DNA of 64,000 nucleotides from Haloprofundus salilacus (GCF_020150815.1 NZ_CP083723.1:248001-312000), one strand, 5' to 3'. Numbered from the stretch's first letter, positions 41,563 through 50,992 are shown. A program made the numbers and translations. The notes: a model not told the origin generated them from the sequence alone.

Positions 41563-42633
41563 ATGAGTGAACCGAGTCCCGATGTGTACGAACGGGGGCG
41601 CGGAATGGACGCGCACAACAAGGTGATGCGCGAGATTCGCGGCCTCAAGGAGAAACACTACGACCCGCACGAACCGACGCGGGTGTGGATAGACGAGGAC
41701 AACACGCCGAGTGGCGTCTACCAGTCGCTCACCATCATCCTCAACACCGGCGGCTGTCGCTGGGCACGCGCCGGCGGCTGTACGATGTGCGGCTACGTCG
41801 CGGAGTCCGTCGAAGGCGGCACGGTCGAACACGAGGCGCTGATGGACCAGATTCAGGTCTGTCTCGACCACGAGGCAGAACGCGCCGACGAGAAGTCGCC
41901 ACTAATCAAAATCTACACCTCCGGGTCGTTTTTGGACGAGCGCGAAGTCCCCGCCAAGACCCGAGAGGCCATCGCCGAGACGTTCTCGGACCGCGAGCGC
42001 ATCGTCGTCGAGTCGCTGCCCGACTTCGTGGACCGCGAGAAACTCGACGACTTCGTCTCGCGGGGGTTGGACACCGACGTAGCCGTCGGTCTCGAAACCG
42101 CGACTGACCGCGTCCGCCGCGACTGCGTGAACAAGTACTTCGCCTTCGACGATTTCATCGCCGCCAGCGAGGAGGCCGACGCCGCGGGCGCGGGCATCAA
42201 AGCCTACCTCCTGATGAAGCCGCCGTTCCTCTCCGAGTCGGAGGCCATCGAGGACATGAAATCCTCCGTCCGACGCTGCGCGGAGTACGCCCACACCGTC
42301 TCGATGAACCCGTGTAACGTCCAGCGCTACACGATGGTCGACGAACTCCACTTCCGCGGCGGCTACCGCCCACCGTGGCTCTGGTCGGTTGCGGAGGTAC
42401 TTCGCGACACCGCCGACGCCGACGCCATCGTCGTCTCTGACCCCGTCGGCCACGGTTCCGACCGCGGCCCGCACAACTGCGGCGAGTGCGACGACCTCGT
42501 CCAGAAGGCGATCAAGGATTTCGACCTCCGACAGGACCCATCGGTGTTCGAGCAGGTCGACTGCGACTGCAAGGGGACGTGGCGCGCCGTCGTCGAAGAG
42601 GAGACGAGTTACGCGATGCCGCTGGCGAAGTGA
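41563..42633 (+). CDS. raSEA: Archaeosine biosynthesis radical SAM protein RaSEA
   Basis: The 356-residue protein carries an expanded radical SAM motif, CRWARAGGCTMCGY (Cys65, 73, 76; C-x7-C-x2-C). It also has the family blocks IYTSGSFLDEREVP, AVGLETATDRVR and AYLLMKPPFLSESEAI, and C-terminal cysteines (NCGECDD, DCDCKG). RaSEA works with ArcS to turn the lysine adduct of preQ0-tRNA into archaeosine. ArcS is encoded at the left end of this window, 40 kb away on the same strand. Confidence 0.92.
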   Translation: MSEPSPDVYERGRGMDAHNKVMREIRGLKEKHYDPHEPTRVWIDEDNTPSGVYQSLTIILNTGGCRWARAGGCTMCGYVAESVEGGTVEHEALMDQIQVCLDHEAERADEKSPLIKIYTSGSFLDEREVPAKTREAIAETFSDRERIVVESLPDFVDREKLDDFVSRGLDTDVAVGLETATDRVRRDCVNKYFAFDDFIAASEEADAAGAGIKAYLLMKPPFLSESEAIEDMKSSVRRCAEYAHTVSMNPCNVQRYTMVDELHFRGGYRPPWLWSVAEVLRDTADADAIVVSDPVGHGSDRGPHNCGECDDLVQKAIKDFDLRQDPSVFEQVDCDCKGTWRAVVEEETSYAMPLAK

Positions 42634-42847
42634 GACGGCGACTGGCACGGCCAGAAGCCGAGATGGCGTAGACGTACAGTCGCTTTCTCGACGAACTCGG
42701 TAACGGCTCTCCCACCCGTGTAAGCGGCCGTTTACGCCCGCGTAGGCTGTTCATAGTGATACCGGATGCCGTACTACGCCCGAGTAGCAGTCGGACGGCC
42801 CTGCGACGGCGGACTTACCGCCCGTCGGTCGTCTCGACATCTCGACT

Positions 42848-42970
42848 ATGAAACAGACGCAAGGAAGCTACAAGGCGGTGTACTGCTCCGACGGCTGGTT
42901 GGAGATTCGCGATGAGCAGAACGCTGAAGGCTGGATATCGACCGACTCGCCCGTGCCAGTGACGACGTGA
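42848..42970 (+). CDS. 40-residue haloarchaeal micro-protein
   Basis: A short ATG frame encodes a compact beta-type sequence (SYKAVYCSDGWLEIRDE then GWISTDSPVPV). Its Tyr...Asp-Gly...Trp-Ile-x-Ser/Thr-Asp pattern matches a widespread family of about 40-residue haloarchaeal proteins ending soon after a W-I-x-S-D motif. The spacers on either side (42634-42847 and 42971-43260) carry no other gene that I can support. Function unknown. Confidence 0.6.
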   Translation: MKQTQGSYKAVYCSDGWLEIRDEQNAEGWISTDSPVPVTT

Positions 42971-43260
42971 GGCTCACCCTTTCTCGCTCGAGTCGCAACC
43001 GGTGCAGGAGCGGTTTGGCCGATTCGGCCCAGCGGGAGGGAGTATTCGACAGTGCCGTTCCCTATTCGACACTCTAGAGCTAATAGCGGATTCTTCCGAG
43101 TTCCGCCTCGTCTCGACGGTCCGTTCTTTCCTCTTTCTACACCGTATTTCTTTCACTATTTCTCGAGGGGGTTGTAGGGCCGAACTGGTTCCTTCGGATA
43201 ACTGCGGCTATCCTCGTCGCCGTATACTGGTTCTTCAAAACGTAGCTTCCGCGATCGCGG
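42971..43260. other. Spacer downstream of the purine gene purQ
   Basis: AT-richer than its surroundings. One frame (43087-43245) is open and hydrophobic at its end, but it has no ATG, GTG or TTG, so it is not called. Nothing else is recognised. Confidence 0.4.
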
Positions 43261-43941
43261 TTACTGCTCCGCGAAGCCACGAAGGATGCCCGCGCCGTCG
43301 GTTCCCCCCACGTCGGCGAGCGTCGCGCGTTCGGGGTGCGGCATCAACACCGCGACGCTCGCTCGCTCGCCGAGAATCCCGGCGACGTTGGCGGTCGACC
43401 CGTTCGGATTCGCCTCGTCGGTGACGTTGCCGTCGGCGTCGCAGTAGCGGAACAGCACTCTGCCCGCTGCTTCGAGCGCTTCGTACCGCTCGACCGATAT
43501 CTCGAAGCGACCCTCGCCGTGGGCGATGGGCACCTCGATGACCTCGCCCTCGTCGTAGGCGGCGGTCCACGGCGTCTCCGCGTTCTCGACCCGCAGGTGG
43601 ACGAGTTCGCACTGGAAGCGCGCGCTCCGGTTCGTCGTGAACGCACCCTCTGTCAGTCTCGACTCGCAGCCGACCTGCGCCCCGTTGCAGACACCTAAAA
43701 CGGGAACGCCGCGTTCAGCGGCGTCACGGACCTCGTTCATGATGGGGGACTGGGCGGCCATCGCGCCCGCGCGGAGGTAGTCGCCGTAGGAGAAGCCGCC
43801 GGGGAGCATCACGCCCGTCGCGTCCTCCGGGAGACCGTCCTCGTGCCAGACGCGTTCAGTGTCGATGCCGAGGTGGGTGAGCGCCGCCACCGCGTCGCGG
43901 TCGCAGTTCGACCCGCCGAACTGTACTACGGCGACCGTCAT
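43261..43941 (-). CDS. purQ: Phosphoribosylformylglycinamidine synthase, glutaminase subunit PurQ
   Basis: The 226-residue class I glutamine amidotransferase starts MTVAVVQFGGSNCDRD. The nucleophile Cys lies in GVPVLGVCNGAQVG, with the catalytic His and Glu in VLMPHPERA. It supplies ammonia to PurL for FGAM synthesis. Its start overlaps the purS stop (ATGA). Confidence 0.95.
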   Translation of the reverse strand: MTVAVVQFGGSNCDRDAVAALTHLGIDTERVWHEDGLPEDATGVMLPGGFSYGDYLRAGAMAAQSPIMNEVRDAAERGVPVLGVCNGAQVGCESRLTEGAFTTNRSARFQCELVHLRVENAETPWTAAYDEGEVIEVPIAHGEGRFEISVERYEALEAAGRVLFRYCDADGNVTDEANPNGSTANVAGILGERASVAVLMPHPERATLADVGGTDGAGILRGFAEQ

Positions 43942-44192
43942 TCGGCTTCCTCGACCACCACGTCGTAGTCGTGGATAGTCGGATTCGCCAGCAGTCGCTC
44001 GGCCATCTCGTCGGCGCGTTCCTCGGCGTCCGCGGCGGAGTCGGCGTCGACGTCCACCTCGAAGCGGTCCGCCGAGCGCAACCCCTGCAGTTCGAAGCCG
44101 AGTCGTTCGAGCGCGCGCTTCGTCGTCTCCGCCTCGGGGTCCAACACGCCACGCTTCAGTCGGACGGTCACCGTCGCGGTGTACGCGGTCAT
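43938..44192 (-). CDS. purS: Phosphoribosylformylglycinamidine synthase subunit PurS
   Basis: The 84-residue protein begins MTAYTATVTVRLKRGVLDPEA, the PurS pattern (V-x-LKxGVLDP), followed by LGFELQGLRSADRFEVDVD. PurS bridges PurQ and PurL. A minus-strand CATTTTA (44216-44222) lies about 26 nt before the ATG, indicating a leaderless purS-purQ transcript; longer in-frame starts are rejected. Confidence 0.93.
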   Translation of the reverse strand: MTAYTATVTVRLKRGVLDPEAETTKRALERLGFELQGLRSADRFEVDVDADSAADAEERADEMAERLLANPTIHDYDVVVEEAE

Positions 44193-44509
44193 CGTCCGAC
44201 TCTGCGCGGTCGTGGGTAAAATGGCTTTTGGATGTGCGACAATAGTCACGTTTGTGTATATCGCTCGGGCGAGGCGCGAACGAGGATCCGCTCTCTCGTG
44301 TCGTTCGTGAGCGACCGTCGGGGCCGAATATCACTCGTGAGCGTTAATTTGTGTAATCGGTGTATTGTCCAAAAATGCTGGAAAGCGGGCGCCTATCGAC
44401 TAATTAATCGTCGCTTGTGCGCGCGAATCGTTGTCGCGAACGGAAGACGTATACTCAGTTATGGCCCACATTACCACGTGTTCACTCCCGGTTCCCAGGT
44501 GATGAGAGC
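44193..44509. promoter_or_regulatory. Divergent promoter region between purS and purU
   Basis: Besides the leftward purS TATA, a TATA-like GTATACT (about 44448-44454) could drive purU with a leader of about 35 nt containing the Shine-Dalgarno-like AGGTGATGA just before ATG 44510. An imperfect palindrome CGACTAATTAATCG lies near 44396-44410. No gene is seen. Confidence 0.45.
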
Positions 44510-45487
44510 ATGACCCGAGAGTTGACTGAGATTACTGTCATCGGCGAGGACAAGACGGGCCTCGTCGCGCGTATTACGTCTCTTCTATTCGACCGCAGTA
44601 TCAACATCGAAGATATCGACCAGGCGGTCCGCGAGGGAATCTTCCGGATGACGCTGCATGCCGACACGAGCGAGATGGTGTGCACGCCCGAGACGCTCCG
44701 TGCGACGCTCGACGAACTTGCGACCGAACTCGACGTGGACATTCGCGTTCGGTTCCCCGCCGACCGCGAGACGAAACGTCTCGCAGTCCTCGTGACGAAG
44801 GAGTCGCACTGCCTCGAAGCGATGTTCGAGGCGTGGGCCAACGACGAACTCGGCGCCGACATTGGCGTCGTCATCGGGAACCACGACGACCTCCAACCGC
44901 TCGCCGAACACTACGACGTGCCGTTTCACGACATCGGCGACAAGAAGGGCGGCGCCGACGAAGGGGAATTGCTCGACCTGCTCGACGAGTACGACGTAGA
45001 CCTCATCGTTCTCGCCCGCTACATGCGCATCCTCTCGCCGAACGTCGTCTTCCGCTACGAGGACCGCATCATCAACATCCACCCGAGCCTCCTCCCGTCG
45101 TTCCCCGGCGCAGCCGCCTACCGGCAGGCGAAGGAAGAGGGCGTCCGAATCGCAGGCGTCACCGCCCACTACGTGACGACCGACCTCGATCAGGGACCCA
45201 TCATCACACAGCGCGCCTTCGACGTGCCCGACGATGCGACGGTCGCCGAGATAAAAGAACGCGGGCAACCGCTCGAAGCCGACGCGCTGCTCGAAGCGGT
45301 CAAACTCCACCTCGAGGACGCGCTGACCGTCCACCGCGGGCGGACGAGTCTTCGCGACAGCGACGACATCGACTACCAACTCGGTCTCTCGCGGGAAGCG
45401 CAGGAAGCGAACCCGGACCGTCCGGTCGACGGGAAACTGCCGTCGGCGGTTCGCAAGCGAGCGGAAGCCGACGCCAGCGACGACTGA
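44510..45487 (+). CDS. purU: Formyltetrahydrofolate deformylase (PurU-like)
   Basis: The 325-residue protein has an N-terminal ACT domain (TEITVIGEDKTGLVARITSLL) and a formyltransferase-fold domain with INIHPSLLPSFPGAAAY (catalytic His in HPS) and YVTTDLDQGPIITQ (catalytic Asp). In bacteria PurU releases formate from 10-formyl-THF for PurT. Here it adjoins purS/purQ and purC, and a formate dehydrogenase is encoded in the same window. A 40-residue acidic tail exceeds the bacterial length. Confidence 0.9.
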   Translation: MTRELTEITVIGEDKTGLVARITSLLFDRSINIEDIDQAVREGIFRMTLHADTSEMVCTPETLRATLDELATELDVDIRVRFPADRETKRLAVLVTKESHCLEAMFEAWANDELGADIGVVIGNHDDLQPLAEHYDVPFHDIGDKKGGADEGELLDLLDEYDVDLIVLARYMRILSPNVVFRYEDRIINIHPSLLPSFPGAAAYRQAKEEGVRIAGVTAHYVTTDLDQGPIITQRAFDVPDDATVAEIKERGQPLEADALLEAVKLHLEDALTVHRGRTSLRDSDDIDYQLGLSREAQEANPDRPVDGKLPSAVRKRAEADASDD

Positions 45488-45513
45488 CCGCCGAAAACCC
45501 CAAAAATCGACCG

Positions 45514-46530
45514 CTACAGATCGCGGACCGCGTCGACGGCCTCGTCCAGTTCGGGTGCGCCAAACCAGTCGTAGTCGGTGTACGCGTTCGTCCCGGCGGC
45601 GTACATCTCCGAAACGGTGTCGACGACTGAGTTGGGGAGCGCCGGTGGCTCGGCGTCGCACAACGCGCGCCAATCCGGATCGTCGCGCCGGTCCGCCTCG
45701 GCTTTTGCGTCGCTCACGGCGTCGACCCACTCCGGATGTTCGCGCTTGTAGTACTGCCGAACGACTTCCTTCGACATCTCCTGTCCTTCGTAGCTGAATC
45801 GGTTCTCGTCGAACGTTCCGACTACGTCCGCGACTTCTATCGATCCGTCGTGGTAGAGACACTCGATTTTCCCGTCCTCGTGGACGAGTCCCGCGCGGTC
45901 GGCGCGCTCGGTGAGAATGTGGTTCACCGCGAACGCCAACTCTTCGAGGCGGTCGATTTCGGCCGGGCCGGAGATGGCGTCGGCCTCGTCCCGCGAGAGG
46001 TAGCGGTCGCGCTCTTCGAACTTCGTGGAGAACTCGACGACCGGTTCGGGGAGTTCCACCACCCCGTCGGGCCACGAGTCGTAGTCGAGACCGTAGTCGG
46101 CGGGGTCACCGCGCGACCGGAGGCTCGACCCCACGGGAACCGTGTTCCGGAAGACGATTTCGAGCGGGATCAGGTAGTTGTTCCCGACTGCGTCGTAGAA
46201 CCCTTCGTAGTCGTAGCCGTCTTCGTACCGGAGGTTCGGCACCTGTACGAGATTGATAGCCATCTCGCGCGGTGGTTCGGTCGTCTCGCCGAGTTCGCGT
46301 TCCTCGCCGTCTTCGACCACTCCCCGATAGTGCGTCGGGATGTGGTTCACGTCGAGCAACTCGAAGTTGTACGCGCCCATCGTACAGAGACTCGCCCCTT
46401 TCCCCGGGATCTCGTCGGGCATCTTCCCCCAGTCGAAGACCGAGTAGTCGTCGGTGAAGACGAAGCTCCCCCGGCCGAGTGAGTCGGCCGTCGGTTCCTC
46501 GGTCACGCGGAACTCCTTGACGCTCGTCAT
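45514..46530 (-). CDS. purC: SAICAR synthase PurC
   Basis: The 338-residue protein is longer than bacterial PurC but has its landmarks: FVFTDDYSVFDWGKMPDEIPGKG (shown here only by its ends FVFTDDYSVF and MPDEIPGKG), EIVFRNTVPVGSSLRSR and the later DGKIECL and DVVGTFDENRF blocks. It condenses CAIR with aspartate using ATP. It is convergent with purU. Confidence 0.93.
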   Translation of the reverse strand: MTSVKEFRVTEEPTADSLGRGSFVFTDDYSVFDWGKMPDEIPGKGASLCTMGAYNFELLDVNHIPTHYRGVVEDGEERELGETTEPPREMAINLVQVPNLRYEDGYDYEGFYDAVGNNYLIPLEIVFRNTVPVGSSLRSRGDPADYGLDYDSWPDGVVELPEPVVEFSTKFEERDRYLSRDEADAISGPAEIDRLEELAFAVNHILTERADRAGLVHEDGKIECLYHDGSIEVADVVGTFDENRFSYEGQEMSKEVVRQYYKREHPEWVDAVSDAKAEADRRDDPDWRALCDAEPPALPNSVVDTVSEMYAAGTNAYTDYDWFGAPELDEAVDAVRDL

Positions 46531-46715
46531 AACTGAACACGCGACCGCCCGGCGTATCAATGTTTCACTTTCGTGCTTTATAGTTCGATTTCGTCAGCCT
46601 ATTTTATGCACGTGTATGCTTGTCCGCCGACGCGGTTCGACTCCGCTCGCTCGGCGGAACCCCAGATGACAGATCAGGCCCGACCTACTTTGTGCTCCTC
46701 GCCATCGCTTGTCAC

Positions 46716-47579
46716 ATGGACGACACCTCGACGCACGAGGAGTGGAGCGACGCGCAGGAGACGACGACGGTCGAAGTCGACGACCACGAACTCCGGGTCG
46801 CCTACTACGAAGCGGGGACGGACCACGACGAGCCTCCGGTCGTCTTCCTCCACGGCATCCCGACATGGTCGTTCCTCTGGCGCGGCGTCGCCTCGGCAGT
46901 CGCCGAATCTCGGCACGTCGTCGCCCCAGATCTCGTTGGCTACGGAAACTCGACGATGCGCGACGGGTTCGACCGCTCGATTCGCGCGCAGGAGGCGATG
47001 TTGGAGTCGCTACTCGACGAACTGAACGTCGATTCCGTCACGCTCGTCGGCCACGACATCGGCGGCGGCGTGGCGCTTCGCTACGCCACGCACAACCCCG
47101 ACGCCGTCGACCGACTAGTGTTATCGAACGCCGTCTGTTACGACTCGTGGCCGGTGGAGTTCGTCGCGTCCCTCGGCGTGCCCAAGAACGCCGAGAAGAT
47201 GGACGACGACGAACTCGAAGCGCAACTCGACGGCGCGTTCGAGGACGGGTTGTACGAGGACGACCCGGACCCGGCGTTCGTCGAGGGGATGAAAGCGCCG
47301 TGGCTCGGCGACGGCGGGAAGACGGCGCTGTCACGGGCGGCCGTCTCGACGAACACGAACCATACGACCGAACTCGACTACGATGCGATAGCGGCGGAGA
47401 CACTGCTGCTGTGGGGCGGTGACGACCAGTTCCAACCCGTCTCGTACGCCGAACGACTGGCCGACGACGTCGACTCGACGGAGTTCGTCGAACTCGACCG
47501 AGCGTACCACTGGGTGACCGAGGACCGACCCGACGTGTACCGTGACGAGCTACAGACATTTCTCGACGGTACGGAGTAG
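46716..47579 (+). CDS. Alpha/beta hydrolase with Asp nucleophile (dehalogenase/epoxide-hydrolase type)
   Basis: The 287-residue protein has the oxyanion motif HGIPTWSFLW (46-55). At the nucleophile elbow is VGHDIGG, with Asp114 in place of the usual Ser. A likely acid lies in WGGDDQFQP (Asp236-237), and the catalytic His is His265 in AYHWVTED. An Asp nucleophile and HGxPT motif are characteristic of haloalkane dehalogenases and epoxide hydrolases, though some Ser-hydrolase relatives also vary here. The substrate is unknown. A TATA-like element lies about 28 nt before ATG 46716. Confidence 0.85.
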   Translation: MDDTSTHEEWSDAQETTTVEVDDHELRVAYYEAGTDHDEPPVVFLHGIPTWSFLWRGVASAVAESRHVVAPDLVGYGNSTMRDGFDRSIRAQEAMLESLLDELNVDSVTLVGHDIGGGVALRYATHNPDAVDRLVLSNAVCYDSWPVEFVASLGVPKNAEKMDDDELEAQLDGAFEDGLYEDDPDPAFVEGMKAPWLGDGGKTALSRAAVSTNTNHTTELDYDAIAAETLLLWGGDDQFQPVSYAERLADDVDSTEFVELDRAYHWVTEDRPDVYRDELQTFLDGTE

Positions 47580-47765
47580 CTGCTGACAGGCAACTCGACT
47601 TCGCCCGCGAGTGGCGCGTTGCGCACCCGCCCTCGACCGACTCGCGGCAGTTCGTCAGCTCATACGGGGTTTGGTCCCGCTATCGCTGATAAACGTCCGC
47701 GCCGCGTGGGGTGGATCGTTGGGGGGCTCTCGGAGAATGTGTTGACTGCCACCGACACCCGAGAG

Positions 47766-47770
47766 TATTA
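47766..47770 (+). promoter_or_regulatory. TATA box for the ThDP enzyme gene
   Basis: GTATTAG is centred 27 nt before ATG 47795, supporting this start over an upstream in-frame one. Confidence 0.5.
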
Positions 47771-47794
47771 GCCTCGCGACCGCACCCTTACCGT

Positions 47795-49492
47795 ATGACC
47801 GACGGCTACACCGGCGCGGATCTCTTCGTCGACGCGCTCGAACAGTACGGTGTCACGCACCTCTTCGGCAACCCCGGTACGACGGAACTACCGGTGATGC
47901 GGGCGCTGGAGGACAGCAATCTCGACTACGTTCTCGGCCTCCACGAGGACGTCGCCGTCGGCGCGGCGGCGGGTTACGCGAGTACCCGCCGGTATCACAG
48001 CCACCACGACTCCGACGTTCTGCCGGTCGGCGTCGTCAACCTCCACGTCACGCCGGGACTCGCGCACGGTCTCGGCAACCTCTACGGCGCGAGCGTCGCC
48101 GGCGCACCGCTCATCGTCACCGCGGGCAACCACAGTACCGACTTCCGCCACGAGGAACCCATCCTCTCGGGCGACCTCCGCGAACTGGCCGACCAGTTCT
48201 GCAAGTGGTCCGACGAGGTGCGCGACGTGACCGCGCTCCCGACGATGCTCCGCCGGGCGTTCCGCGTCGCGCTCACGCCGCCGACCGGTCCGGTGTTCCT
48301 CGCACTGCCGCTGGACGTGATGATGACCGAGACCGACGCCGACCCGGAGCGATTGGGACCGGTTCCGAACGCGGGTCGCGGCGACCCGACGCAATTGGAG
48401 CGCGCCGCCGATCTCCTCGCCGACGCTGACGACCCCGTTCTGGTCGTCGGCGACGAAGTCGCTCGCGCCGGAGTCGACGCGGTGGACGCCGCCGTCGAAC
48501 TCGCAGAGGCGGCAGGAACGCGCGTCCACGGGGAGATTCTCTCCTGCGAGGTGAACTTCCCCGGCGACCACCCGCAGTGGGTGTCGCACGTGCCGCCGGA
48601 CGAGGGACTCGCGTCGACGTTGATGGACACCGACACGCTCGTCTTTGCCGGAATCTCCACGCACACGACGCTGACGCGCCACGAGAAGCCGCTCGTCCCC
48701 GACGACGCGACGTGTCTCCACCTCGGTCCCGACGCCTGGGAACTCGGCAAGAATCAGCCCGCGGACGCGGCGGTGCTGGGCGACGTCGGCCTCGTATGTT
48801 CGGAACTCGCGGTGCGCGTTCGTGAGCGCGTCGGCGACGACGAACGCGAGGCGCGACTCGAACGCGTCGACGCGACGAAGCAGGCGGTCGAACAACGGCT
48901 GCGCTCGCTCGGGACCGGGGATTCGAACGACGCCGACGACCCCCGCGCCTCGAAAGCCGAGCTAGTCGATGCGATTCGCGCCGCGGTCCCCGACGCCTAC
49001 GTCGTCGACGAGGGCGTCACCTCGAAGTACGTGATGCTCACACGATGGCCGTTCGCACCCGAACAGTACGTCTCGAACAAGGGCGGCGGTCTCGGCTACG
49101 GACTCCCGGCGTCTGTGGGCGCGGCTGTCGCCGAGAGCCAGCGCGACGACCCGCGGACCGTCCTCGGATTCGTCGGCGACGGCTCGTACCTCTACTATCC
49201 GCAGACGCTGTACACGGCGGCGCGCTACGACCTCGATCTCACCGTCGTCGTCTCCGACAACCGAAACTACCGCATCCTGAAAGACAACGCACTCGGCCTG
49301 TTCGGCGGCGACGAGGATGACTACGAGTTCGTCGGCATGGATTTCGAACCGGCGGTCGACATCCCGACGAACGCCGAGAGCCACGGCGCTCGCGGTCGGC
49401 TAGTCGACTCGCCGGACGAGATCGAGGACGCGGTTCGAGCGGCCGTCTCTCGTCCGGGACCGGACGTGCTGGACGTGCTCGTCCACGACTGA
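47795..49492 (+). CDS. Thiamine-diphosphate enzyme, benzoylformate-decarboxylase-like
   Basis: The 565-residue protein follows the acetolactate-synthase/BFDC architecture: an N-terminal Pyr domain (THLFGNPGTTELPVM; catalytic Glu in LHEDVAVGAAAGYA), a central domain, and a PP domain with GDGSYLYYPQTLYTAARYD and the metal/ThDP Asn in SDNRNYRILK. The family decarboxylates or carboligates 2-oxoacids; the exact substrate cannot be read from sequence. It stands alone behind its own TATA box. Confidence 0.88.
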   Translation: MTDGYTGADLFVDALEQYGVTHLFGNPGTTELPVMRALEDSNLDYVLGLHEDVAVGAAAGYASTRRYHSHHDSDVLPVGVVNLHVTPGLAHGLGNLYGASVAGAPLIVTAGNHSTDFRHEEPILSGDLRELADQFCKWSDEVRDVTALPTMLRRAFRVALTPPTGPVFLALPLDVMMTETDADPERLGPVPNAGRGDPTQLERAADLLADADDPVLVVGDEVARAGVDAVDAAVELAEAAGTRVHGEILSCEVNFPGDHPQWVSHVPPDEGLASTLMDTDTLVFAGISTHTTLTRHEKPLVPDDATCLHLGPDAWELGKNQPADAAVLGDVGLVCSELAVRVRERVGDDEREARLERVDATKQAVEQRLRSLGTGDSNDADDPRASKAELVDAIRAAVPDAYVVDEGVTSKYVMLTRWPFAPEQYVSNKGGGLGYGLPASVGAAVAESQRDDPRTVLGFVGDGSYLYYPQTLYTAARYDLDLTVVVSDNRNYRILKDNALGLFGGDEDDYEFVGMDFEPAVDIPTNAESHGARGRLVDSPDEIEDAVRAAVSRPGPDVLDVLVHD

Positions 49493-49573
49493 GCGGGCAG
49501 TTGCGTGACAGGCGATGGGTGACGCTCGTGCGAGTGACGACTTTCGGGGTGCGGGTTGCCGACGACCACCTGA

Positions 49574-49581
49574 CTTTTACC
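49574..49581 (+). promoter_or_regulatory. TATA box for cofH
   Basis: CTTTTACC is centred 27 nt before ATG 49604, so this leaderless start is preferred over one four codons upstream. Confidence 0.55.
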
Positions 49582-49603
49582 GGTCGCGGCGGTGGGAGTT
49601 CCT

Positions 49604-50992
49604 ATGAGCGACGCGCCAGCGCCGGACGCCGGGCGCGGTCCGACTGGGCCGACGGCGTTCGACTTCGAATACGTGCCCGAGACGGACCAGTCGTTCGAGA
49701 ACGCGCTGGCGAAAGCCCGAGACGGCGAGCGACTCACCGTCGACGACGGCGTCGAACTGCTGACTACCGGTACCGAGAACGACGGAATCGACCCGGTACG
49801 CAAGGAACTCGTGCTGGAGGCCGCCGACCGCCGCCGCGCCGACGTCGTCGGCGAGGACGTGACGTTCGTCGCGAACCTCAACAACAACGTAACGACGGCG
49901 TGCAACACCGGCTGTCTGTTCTGCAACTTCAAGGACAGCTCTCACGCCTTCGAGAGCGACTCCAGCGCCGACCACGGAGGCTTCACGAAGACGCCCGCGG
50001 AGTCGAGAGCCGTCGTCGAAGACGCCCTCGACACGGGTATCTACGAGGTGACGTCGGTATCGGGACTCCATCCGGCGTTCGCGCTCGACGACGAACACCA
50101 CGAGATTCTGCGCGACTACGACGACGCCGCGCGGACGGTGAACTACAAGCCGCCGGAGCGCTACGAGACGGACCCCGGGACGTACCTCGAACAGATGGAG
50201 GCGATGTCGGTCGGCGGCGTTCACCTCCACTCGATGACACCCGAGGAGGCGTACCACGCTCGCCGCGGCACCGACTGGTCCTACGAGTCCGTCTACCACA
50301 AACTCCGGGATGCCGGACTCGACTCTGCGCCCGGAACCGCGGCCGAGATTCTCGTCGACGAGGTGCGCGAGGTCATCTGTCCGGGGAAAATCGACTCGCA
50401 GGGGTGGGTCGACGCGATGGAAGGAGCGATTTCGGCCGGACTGGACGTGACAGCGACCATCATGTACGGCCACGTCGAAAACGAAATGCACCGCGTGATG
50501 CACCTGAAGGAGATTCGCGACCTGCAGGACCGAACCGGCGGTATCACCGAGTTCGTCCCGCTGTCGTTCGTCCACCAGCAAACGCCGCTGTACGAGCGCG
50601 GCGTCGTCACCGGCGGGGCCTCCGACGCCGAGGACGAACTACTCATCGCGGTGTCCCGCCTCTTCCTCGACAACGTCGACAACGTCCAGTCGTCGTGGGT
50701 GAAGTACGGCGACGAGAAGGGGCTGAAACTGCTCAACTGCGGCGCGAACGACTTCATGGGGACGATTCTCTCCGAGGAGATCACTAAGCGCGCGGGCGGC
50801 GAGTACGGCGAGTTCCGCTCGTTCGACGACTACGTCGAGATGCTGTCGGCCATCGGCCGCCCTCCGGTCGAGCGGTCGACCGACTACCGGACGCGCCGCC
50901 GAATCGACCCCGACGACGGCCCACACGGCCCGATGCTCGGCCCGCGCGCCGACGGGACGCCGATGCTCGACCGCCGGGAGTCGCCAGAGTGA
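49604..50992 (+). CDS. cofH: F420 biosynthesis radical SAM protein CofH
   Basis: The 462-residue protein carries the radical SAM motif CNTGCLFCNF (Cys100, 104, 107) and the CofH blocks YEVTSVSGLHP, GGVHLHSMTPEE and NCGANDFMGTILSEEI. CofH and CofG together make the deazaflavin FO from tyrosine and a flavin precursor. cofG and cofC lie about 2-4 kb downstream on the other strand. Confidence 0.95.
   Translation: MSDAPAPDAGRGPTGPTAFDFEYVPETDQSFENALAKARDGERLTVDDGVELLTTGTENDGIDPVRKELVLEAADRRRADVVGEDVTFVANLNNNVTTACNTGCLFCNFKDSSHAFESDSSADHGGFTKTPAESRAVVEDALDTGIYEVTSVSGLHPAFALDDEHHEILRDYDDAARTVNYKPPERYETDPGTYLEQMEAMSVGGVHLHSMTPEEAYHARRGTDWSYESVYHKLRDAGLDSAPGTAAEILVDEVREVICPGKIDSQGWVDAMEGAISAGLDVTATIMYGHVENEMHRVMHLKEIRDLQDRTGGITEFVPLSFVHQQTPLYERGVVTGGASDAEDELLIAVSRLFLDNVDNVQSSWVKYGDEKGLKLLNCGANDFMGTILSEEITKRAGGEYGEFRSFDDYVEMLSAIGRPPVERSTDYRTRRRIDPDDGPHGPMLGPRADGTPMLDRRESPE

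Noticed and set aside
43087-43245. Hydrophobic open frame ending in a TM-like segment and a lysine-threonine tail
   Set aside because: It has no ATG, GTG or TTG and is bounded by a stop codon upstream; kept only as a possible relic.
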